Shown here: one piece after another, positions 12,892 through 17,185 of the stretch
Numbering within the stretch: the stretch's first letter is position 1
How the letters are laid out: every line of letters starts with the position of its first letter
Assembly: GCA_964522515.1 (NCBI GenBank)
Contig: CAZFWC010000014.1
Coordinates: forward strand, 1 to 17,185
Reading direction: 5' to 3'
From: CAYNCE01 sp964522515
GTDB lineage: Bacteria; Patescibacteriota; Patescibacteriia; UBA2196
DNA length: 17,185 nucleotides
The notes under the pieces: model-generated
The model's database searches: none
What the model saw: only the letters and a program-made list of their open reading frames with translations
Told to the model about the DNA's origin: nothing
Position numbers and translations under genes: made by a program

Positions 12892-12920
12892 TTGACAAGA
12901 TTATTGTCATACTTTATAAT
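12892..12920 (+). promoter_or_regulatory. Consensus promoter with embedded operator, leaderless TrmB-like gene
   Basis: TTGACA (12892-12897), 17 bp, TATAAT (12915-12920): perfect consensus. The ATG at 12927 begins six bases after the -10, so the mRNA is probably leaderless. TGACAA (12893-12898) and TTGTCA (12904-12909) form a perfect inverted repeat with a 5-base spacer over the -35 region, a good candidate for autorepression. Confidence 0.8.
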
Positions 12921-12926
12921 GTAAAC

Positions 12927-13727
12927 ATGAAATTAAACAAATTTGAATCAAATTTATTAGGTTTAACAAGCCAAGAATTAGAGATTTTTAATGCTTTAAA
13001 ATTTGAAAAAAGTGTTTTAGTAACAAAAATATCAGAGACTTCTAAATTGCCGCGAACAACAGTGAGTTTTTTATTAAAAAAATTAAAACAACGCGGATTG
13101 GTTGAGCAAATAAAAATTAAACAACACAAAGAATGGCAATTAAAATCAAATCAAGAAATATCAGAAAAATTAAAAAGATTGTCTTGGAAGTTTGATGAAA
13201 CCAGTAATGTTTTAAGTGATATTACTAATGAGAATTTAAGCCTTACTGTTTTTTCTGGTTATGAAAATATTAAAAAATCTTATCGTCAAATGTTATCTGC
13301 TGGTAAGAATAACCGTGTATTTGTTATTCAAGGAAATCTTTCAGCTAAAAGCTCATTAGAAAAAATTAATTGGAATTATTTTGTTAATTTGCATAAAGAT
13401 TTTCGTCAGAAAGGAATTGTTATGGAAGGGTTGATAAATAATAAAACTTTTAGCTTGTATAGTACTTTTTCTGTATCGCAAATTAAATCATATCTTGATC
13501 GTTTGATTGTGCTTTATGTTATCCCAGATGAATATCTTGATTTTGAACTTGACATTATGTTTTTTGCTGATAAAATTTATTTTATTGATGTTCTGGATGA
13601 AAAAATAATTTTTATTAAAAATAAACGATTAGTTAAGATGTTTAAAAATTTATTTTATCTAGCTAAAAGTTTTGGGGAAAAAATAGATTTAAACAATTAT
13701 CTTAAAGATTTAATTAAAAGTAAGTAA
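12927..13727 (+). CDS. Second TrmB-family-like transcriptional regulator
   Basis: A 266-aa protein. Residues about 12-65 form a winged helix-turn-helix (LTSQELEIFNALKF, then ISETSKLPRTTVSFLLKKLKQRGLVEQ). A linker helix (about 75-95) leads to an alpha/beta C-terminal domain with LTVFSGYENIKKSYRQMLSA and a later LDIMFFADKIYFIDVL, the layout seen in TrmB-like regulators with a phospholipase-D-like sensor part. It shares the LPRTT start of the recognition helix with the regulator at 485. The gene has a perfect promoter with an inverted repeat over the -35 and appears leaderless. It interrupts the usual yidD-yidC neighbourhood and diverges from the 56-aa gene. What it senses is unknown. Confidence 0.8.
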   Translation: MKLNKFESNLLGLTSQELEIFNALKFEKSVLVTKISETSKLPRTTVSFLLKKLKQRGLVEQIKIKQHKEWQLKSNQEISEKLKRLSWKFDETSNVLSDITNENLSLTVFSGYENIKKSYRQMLSAGKNNRVFVIQGNLSAKSSLEKINWNYFVNLHKDFRQKGIVMEGLINNKTFSLYSTFSVSQIKSYLDRLIVLYVIPDEYLDFELDIMFFADKIYFIDVLDEKIIFIKNKRLVKMFKNLFYLAKSFGEKIDLNNYLKDLIKSK

Positions 13728-13743
13728 AAGAATATTATATTTT

Positions 13744-13772
13744 TTGCTAAAATTGTATTTTAGTAATATAAT
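13744..13772 (+). promoter_or_regulatory. Probable yidC promoter with palindrome in the spacer
   Basis: TTGCTA (13744-13749), 17 bp, TATAAT (13767-13772). The spacer contains the perfect palindrome CTAAAAT-TGT-ATTTTAG (13747-13763), well placed for a repressor. The leader to the ATG at 13870 would be about 90 nt. No T-run follows, so it is not an intrinsic terminator of the regulator gene. Confidence 0.6.
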
Positions 13773-13869
13773 TAATAAGTATAAAACTTTTATATTTTGC
13801 GCACTTATTTTTATTTTACAATAGCAAAAAAACTAAAGCTAAAAATTTAATTAATATTTATAACAAATT

Positions 13870-14658
13870 ATGCTAATACAAATTTACAACACAATTTTAT
13901 ACGAACCAATATTTAATTTATTGGTCTGGCTTTATAATACAATTCCTGGTCACGATATTGGTTTAGCAATTCTTGCAATTACAATTATAATAAAATTAAT
14001 TTTGTATCCATTTTCTTTGCAAAGTATTAAAGCGCAAAAAGCTCTTCAAGAATTGCAACCTAAAATGGAAGAAATTAAAAAGAAATACAAAACTAATCCG
14101 CAAGAAATGACAAAAGCAACAATGGCTTTGTATAAACAAGAAAAAGTTTCCCCGTTTTCTTCTTGTTTGCCTTTGTTAATTCAATTTCCGTTTTTAATAG
14201 CAGTTTATCAAGTGTTTAGAAAAGGATTAACAAACGGTCAAAGTCTTGCAATTTTATATCCGTTTGTTTCAAACCCAGGAACAATTAATGCTGTTTCATT
14301 TGGATTAGTTGATTTATCAAAACCAAATGTTGTTTTAGCTTTGCTTGCTGGCGGAGCACAGTATTGGGTTTCAAAAATGTTGATTTCAAAAAAACAGCCC
14401 CAAGTCAAGGGAGCTAAAGATGAAAATATGACAGCAATAATGAATAAACAAATGATGTATTTTATGCCCTTGATTACTATTTTTATTGGGATGTCTTTGC
14501 CAAGTGGTTTAACTTTATATTGGTTTTTAACTACTTTACTCACGGGTGTTCAACAATTATATTTTTTTAAAAAGAAAAAAGAACTAGACACTCAAGAAAT
14601 TAAAATTAATGAAAATACAAGTGTGATTAAAAAAGAAAATAATGAAAATTTCAAATAA
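13870..14658 (+). CDS. yidC: Membrane protein insertase YidC/Oxa1
   Basis: YidC inserts and folds membrane proteins, alone or with SecYEG. At 262 aa this is the short Oxa1/SpoIIIJ-like form without the large periplasmic domain of E. coli YidC. The first conserved membrane segment (about 29-49) contains IIIKLILYPFSLQSIKAQKA. The cytoplasmic helical hairpin follows (LQPKMEEIKKKYKTNPQEMTKATMALYK), then segments around 98-115, 145-162 and a C-terminal pair with FMPLITIFIGMSLPSGLTLYWFLTTL. The groove residue, Arg in most YidC proteins, is Lys42 here. The C-terminal tail is charged and lysine-rich, as for ribosome contact. The last 17 bases overlap the next gene. Confidence 0.95.
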   Translation: MLIQIYNTILYEPIFNLLVWLYNTIPGHDIGLAILAITIIIKLILYPFSLQSIKAQKALQELQPKMEEIKKKYKTNPQEMTKATMALYKQEKVSPFSSCLPLLIQFPFLIAVYQVFRKGLTNGQSLAILYPFVSNPGTINAVSFGLVDLSKPNVVLALLAGGAQYWVSKMLISKKQPQVKGAKDENMTAIMNKQMMYFMPLITIFIGMSLPSGLTLYWFLTTLLTGVQQLYFFKKKKELDTQEIKINENTSVIKKENNENFK

Positions 14659-14944
14659 ACAATTAGTTAATTTAAAAGCAGAAACTGAATCTGGCAAACA
14701 ACTTGGCAAAGTTGAAAGTTTTAATATTGATATTGATTCGCAAAGTGTTTTAGAATATAATATTAAACCAGCAAATGTAATAAAAAGTTTAATAAAAAAA
14801 GATTTAATAATTTCTCGTGGGCAAGTTATTGAAATTACTGACAAAAAAATAATTGTTGAAGATTTAGTTGTTCAAGATGAAAAATTTGCGCAAGAAAAGA
14901 TAAAAGAAAAAGCAACGCAAGGAGCCATAATGAAAGAAAAATAA
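14642..14944 (+). CDS. PRC-barrel-like small protein overlapping yidC
   Basis: A 100-aa protein beginning inside the yidC 3' end (17-bp overlap), which implies translational coupling. The sequence KQLVNLKAETESGKQLGKVESFNIDIDSQSVLEYNI, then KDLIISRGQVIEITDKKIIVEDLVV, follows the PRC-barrel pattern (a small beta-barrel found in RimM and photosynthetic reaction-centre H subunits). A charged tail (DEKFAQEKIKEKATQ) follows. PRC-barrel proteins bind partners rather than catalyse. In many bacteria yidC is followed by jag/khpB, an RNA-binding protein; this is not a Jag homologue by eye. Family assignment is moderate. Confidence 0.78.
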   Translation: MKISNKQLVNLKAETESGKQLGKVESFNIDIDSQSVLEYNIKPANVIKSLIKKDLIISRGQVIEITDKKIIVEDLVVQDEKFAQEKIKEKATQGAIMKEK

Positions 14945-14989
14945 TTAATATTCGCATCATTAGTTTAGATTGGCTTTATTCGCAATTCT

Positions 14990-15805
14990 TTAAAACTTTC
15001 TATTTTTCCCAACAATAATTTTTAATTTTTTGTCAGACACTTTAATATTAAGCGGAGTTTTAAAAACTTTAAAATTATCAACAACAACAGAACCAGAGTG
15101 TTGATTTTGTGATTTAATAATTATTTTTTTAACTCTAAAAATGCTGTCTGCTTTTTTTGATTTTGAATTATTAAAAAACGATTTAAGGATTTTATTTAAA
15201 GCGTTTTTATCTTTTGGTTCAACAACAACTTCTAAAAAATTATCTTGAGGATTAAAAAACTTTTTTGATGATTTAAAATTTAATTCTACTTGCGGTGAAA
15301 AATTATAAACCCCAATTAAGTTATTAAAAGTTAAAGTTGAAATATTATATTTATTATCACACTCAACTTTTAAATTAGAATCATAAATTTTAACATTGTC
15401 AATAAAAAAATCATTATTAATTTCACCTAAATTTATTGTTTCTATTTTTCTAGCTGAAATTATTTCACACGCTTCAATGGGGTTGTTCACTCCTAAAAAA
15501 TTCGCAATTGAATTACTTGAGTTTATTTTTATTTGATTGTTTTCAATTGGAATTAAGCCAAGAATTACATCTTTACCAGCAACTAAATTAACAATTTGGT
15601 TAAATGTTTGGTTGTTGCCTACCACAACAATTGTTTGAGCTCCTTTTCGCAAAGCATCTGTGACTAATTCACTTACGCTTTTTAAAATAGACATTTTAAT
15701 AATTCTGTCTTTAATTCCCAGATCTGTAATTTTACTTTCAATTTGCGCTAAAATTTTGTCAAACTTTTTGTGGCTTAAAAATTGATCGTAGATGTAATAG
15801 TGCAT
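14990..15805 (-). CDS. Diacylglycerol-kinase-like protein with degenerate nucleotide motif
   Basis: A 271-aa protein. The order VTDALRKGAQTIVVVGNNQTFNQIVNLV (about 48-75), LGLIPIENN (82-90) and IANFLGV (100-106) follows the lipid/diacylglycerol kinase fold, where the first block normally holds GGDGT and the second PxGTGND. Here GGDGT is GNNQT, lacking the Asp, and the second motif is also lost. Residues about 115-270 look like the beta-rich second domain (EIISARKIETINLGEIN onwards). It may have lost kinase activity and kept a binding or structural role; a true kinase with altered motifs is less likely. It is convergent with the PRC-barrel gene and downstream of the bactofilin gene. No Shine-Dalgarno. 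Confidence 0.72.
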   Translation of the reverse strand: MHYYIYDQFLSHKKFDKILAQIESKITDLGIKDRIIKMSILKSVSELVTDALRKGAQTIVVVGNNQTFNQIVNLVAGKDVILGLIPIENNQIKINSSNSIANFLGVNNPIEACEIISARKIETINLGEINNDFFIDNVKIYDSNLKVECDNKYNISTLTFNNLIGVYNFSPQVELNFKSSKKFFNPQDNFLEVVVEPKDKNALNKILKSFFNNSKSKKADSIFRVKKIIIKSQNQHSGSVVVDNFKVFKTPLNIKVSDKKLKIIVGKNRKF

Positions 15806-15864
15806 ATTTTAAAATTTCCAATTCATCTAATTCACCTAATTTCTAATAAAATTCAAAAATTCTA

Positions 15865-15900
15865 AATTCTAAAATAAATTTTTATTTTAATTTTAGAATT
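15865..15900. repeat. AT-rich inverted repeat
   Basis: AATTCTAAAAT (15865-15875) and ATTTTAGAATT (15890-15900), perfect 11-bp arms with a 14-base loop, in the bactofilin to kinase-like spacer. Upstream bases contain repeated TCTAATT/CACCTAATT-like words. Possibly a degraded repeat element; it has no U-run for a terminator. Confidence 0.55.
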
Positions 15901-15922
15901 AGATATTTAATTTTATTAAATG

Positions 15923-15958
15923 AACCCGCCTGCCAAAGTCTTGTACGGCGGGCAGGTT
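15923..15958. repeat. GC-rich palindromic element, intergenic copy
   Basis: AACCCGCCTGCC (15923-15934) pairs with GGCGGGCAGGTT (15947-15958) with one mismatch and one G-U, loop of 12. It shares the CCTGCC/CCCGCC words with the recA insertion and the 3757-3943 cluster, and is an island of GC in AT-rich spacer. It lies 28 bp beyond the bactofilin stop. Confidence 0.75.
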
Positions 15959-15986
15959 AGAAATTAGACAACTAGAAATTATTAAT

Positions 15987-16373
15987 CTATTTTTTCAATT
16001 CAGTTTCTGTAGAAAAATCGCCTTTATAGTCAGCAACATTTTCTCCCATTTTAATATTTCCATTAATCTGCGCGCCAGTTTCAATTGTAATAATTTGCAC
16101 CTCAATGTCACCTTTAATTTTTGCACTAGGTGAAAGCTCCAAGTGATTTTTAATCACAAGATTTCCTTTTACTTCTCCACCAATCCACGCGTTTTCAGCC
16201 TGAACATTTGCTTTAATTTTTGAGCCTTCCCCTGCGCGAAGATTTTTTTTTGTTTTAAAACCACCAACAACTTGACCTTCAATAATTACATTTCCGTCAG
16301 CTTTAAATTCACCTTCAACTTTTACACTTGGACCAATAATTGTTTCTACATCTTTAAAATTTTCTTTTGACAT
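15987..16373 (-). CDS. Bactofilin-family cytoskeletal protein
   Basis: A 128-aa protein of the bactofilin (DUF583) type, which polymerises without nucleotide into filaments and scaffolds for cell-shape or envelope enzymes. The short disordered start MSKENFKDVET is followed by the core IIGPSVKVEGEFKADGNVIIEGQVVGGFKTKKNLRAGEGSKIKANVQAENAWIGGEVKGNLVI..., with regular strand-turn repeats about every 17-20 residues that form the right-handed beta-helix. The tail is short and charged. The length is normal for the family. It is transcribed divergently from the tRNA and followed on the same strand by the kinase-like gene 181 bp away. Confidence 0.92.
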   Translation of the reverse strand: MSKENFKDVETIIGPSVKVEGEFKADGNVIIEGQVVGGFKTKKNLRAGEGSKIKANVQAENAWIGGEVKGNLVIKNHLELSPSAKIKGDIEVQIITIETGAQINGNIKMGENVADYKGDFSTETELKK

Positions 16374-16461
16374 AATTTTTAGAATTAATTTATTATTTTA
16401 TATTTTTAGCTTATATTTATTTTTAAAAATTGTAAAGTGTGATATATTAAAATTAGATCTA

Positions 16462-16536
16462 GCCCTTGTAGTTTAACGGACAGAACAAAGCCCTCCTAAG
16501 GCTTAGATAAAGGTTCAATTCCTTTCAAGGGTACCA
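16462..16536 (+). tRNA. tRNA-Arg (anticodon CCU), CCA encoded
   Basis: Acceptor arm GCCCTTG pairs with CAAGGGT (G1-U72 wobble). Anticodon stem AAGCC/GGCTT encloses loop CTCCTAA, so the anticodon is CCT, reading AGG. The T arm is AAAGG-TTCAATT-CCTTT, and A73 is followed by a genomically encoded CCA (16534-16536). Total length 75 bases. The promoter is not clear; TATATT at 16443-16448 is a possible -10. Confidence 0.95.
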
Positions 16537-16664
16537 AACAAATAATATTATAAAACATAGAATATAAAATATACTGGGATATATTTTTATATTTTATAAT
16601 ATTTATTTTTTATTAAATTATTTTTTTGTTGTTTTAATAAATAAATTTAGTAAATAAAATAAAT

Positions 16665-16693
16665 TTGACAAAAAGTATTTTATATTATTTAAT
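16665..16693 (+). promoter_or_regulatory. Orphan promoter in the non-coding tail
   Basis: TTGACA at 16665-16670, 17 bp, TTTAAT at 16688-16693. The start would be near 16700, only a few bases before the hairpin at 16705. No coding sequence follows. Confidence 0.5.
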
Positions 16694-16704
16694 ATTGTTC
16701 GTAG

Positions 16705-16740
16705 AAATTTTAGCTAACCACAGCTAAAATTTTTATTTTT
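16705..16740 (+). terminator. Hairpin followed by a T-rich tract
   Basis: AAATTTTAGCT (16705-16715) and AGCTAAAATTT (16722-16732) form a perfect 11-bp stem with a six-base loop, followed by TTATTTTT. It looks like an intrinsic terminator, though the stem is AT-rich. It could end a roughly 40-nt RNA from the promoter just upstream. Confidence 0.55.
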
Positions 16741-16763
16741 GTCTAGAATAGTCCGGACAAAAA
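16736..16763. repeat. 28-bp palindrome, copy 1
   Basis: TTTTTGTC (16736-16743) and GACAAAAA (16756-16763) are perfect outer arms around TAGAATAGTCCG. Inside, TAGA and TCCG pair imperfectly. Copy 2 is at 17107-17132; both contain TTGTC-N12-GACAA. Confidence 0.8.
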
Positions 16764-16796
16764 CCAGCCATAAAATATAAGATTTGTCAAACGACA

Positions 16797-17000
16797 GGTT
16801 TTTTTGGGAAAAAGTGCTGTTTTATCTAATGTTAGGTAAAATCGTTGAAAAAAGGTTGTTTTTGAAAAAAACCTGTGTTTTTTGGGATAAATCGTGTTTT
16901 TCACTAAGGTTAGTAAAAGACACTAAAAAATACCTATTTTTCATAAAAACCCGTGTTTTTTCAAAGTAGTGTTTTAGCAAACTTTGAGTTATTTTTAGGG
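16797..17000 (+). repeat. 78-bp tandem repeat with hairpins, about 2.5 units
   Basis: Units start at 16797, 16875 and 16953. Anchors recur exactly 78 bases apart: TTTTTTGGGA (GGG at 16806 and 16884), CTAAtGTTAG / CTAAgGTTAG (16826 and 16904) and GTGTTTTTT (16875 and 16953). By hand, about 52 of 78 positions of units 1 and 2 agree without gaps. Each unit can form a TTTT...CTAA/TTAG...AAAA hairpin and a second CC/GG-tipped T5/A5 hairpin. The third unit decays. Confidence 0.75.
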
Positions 17001-17006
17001 TTTCTG

Positions 17007-17097
17007 CCCCTTTTCAAGGGGGAGATTAAGAGGGGGTTAATAATTTTTAACTAAATTATTTATTAACCACCCCCGACCCCTCCTTGAAAAGGAGGGG
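17007..17097. repeat. Large nested inverted repeat
   Basis: Outer halves CCCCTTTTCAAGGGG (17007-17021) and CCCCTCCTT-GAA-AAGGAGGGG (17077-17097) are each palindromes. Inner arms GGGGGTTAATAA (17032-17043) and TTATTAACC-A-CCCCC (17060-17074) pair as well. The whole forms one long imperfect stem or two side hairpins. It looks like a REP/MITE-type element. Confidence 0.8.
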
Positions 17098-17106
17098 AGG
17101 AGCTCG

Positions 17107-17132
17107 TTTTGTCCAGAGTAGTCTGGACAAAA
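17107..17132. repeat. 26-bp palindrome, copy 2
   Basis: Perfect 11-bp arms TTTTGTCCAGA (17107-17117) and TCTGGACAAAA (17122-17132) around GTAG. Same design as the copy at 16736-16763, which has imperfect inner arms. Confidence 0.85.
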
Positions 17133-17185
17133 TGTGGAAAAGTGTGCAAAAAATAGTATTTTGGTGGAAAACTTTTTTATTTTTT

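Larger units (their letters stand above)
16541..17185. other. Gene-free, palindrome-rich tail of the window
   Basis: About 645 bp without a supported gene. From left to right it holds an AT-rich stretch, a consensus-like promoter (16665-16693), a terminator-like hairpin (16705-16740), a palindrome (16736-16763), a 78-bp tandem repeat (16797-17000), a large nested inverted repeat (17007-17097) and a second copy of the palindrome (17107-17132). A 61-codon frame at 16784-16969 only follows the tandem repeat and is not believed. Confidence 0.75.

Noticed and set aside
16784..16969. A 61-codon plus-strand frame in the tail
   Set aside because: It follows the 78-bp tandem repeat, has phenylalanine/lysine-rich low-complexity content and no ribosome-binding site.
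16797..17000. CRISPR array
   Set aside because: The repeats are contiguous 78-bp units with about two-thirds identity and no short constant repeat with unique spacers; no cas genes are present.
16736..17132. Integron attC or XerCD dif sites
   Set aside because: The palindromes lack the attC core pattern and have a 4-base rather than 6-base centre; no recombinase gene is visible.
1..17185. UGA recoded as an amino acid, as in some Patescibacteria
   Set aside because: rnpA ends in TGA at the expected place, and no conserved gene reads through an in-frame TGA.

Overview
The window reads as a chromosomal origin region from a Candidatus Patescibacteria (CPR) genome, probably of the parcubacterial kind; that placement is inferred. 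The DNA is very AT-rich with short spacers. Most genes lack a Shine-Dalgarno sequence, UGA is an ordinary stop, and YidC is a single short Oxa1-type protein. A TrmB-like regulator, a diverged lipid-kinase-like protein and a bactofilin also fit. A run of 100 Ns (5197-5296) shows that this is a scaffold.

Left part (1-5196): a membrane protein cut by the window edge (minus strand), a TrmB-type regulator behind a consensus promoter, recA with an apparent C-terminal frameshift, and two MacB/FtsX-type ABC permeases. The second permease runs into the gap. Middle part (5297-10813, minus strand): dnaA, a ~300 bp AT-rich spacer with DnaA-box-like sites (candidate oriC), dnaN, an unrecognised charged protein, a MacA/HlyD-type adaptor, and a LolD/MacB-type ATPase cut by the gap at its signature motif. 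ATPase plus adaptor and the two permeases look like parts of one exporter, yet they face each other across the gap.

Right part (10946-14944, plus strand): the conserved block rpmH-rnpA-yidD-yidC, with a RelE/ParE-type toxin-antitoxin pair between dnaA and rpmH. A 56-aa cysteine-containing protein (minus) and a second TrmB-type regulator sit between yidD and yidC. A PRC-barrel-like protein overlaps the end of yidC. Then come a degenerate diacylglycerol-kinase-like protein and a bactofilin (minus), tRNA-Arg(CCU), and about 650 bp of non-coding DNA rich in palindromes and 78-bp tandem repeats.

The most unusual features are the small palindromic elements. GC-rich ones stand out from the AT-rich background and two are inserted in frame inside genes (recA and the ABC ATPase). 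A separate AT-rich ~90-bp palindromic element occurs twice, each time at an operon junction just before a start codon. At least two genes look leaderless, while a few carry perfect Shine-Dalgarno sequences. Inverted TTGTC/GACAA half-sites occur at both TrmB-like promoters and in the terminal palindromes.
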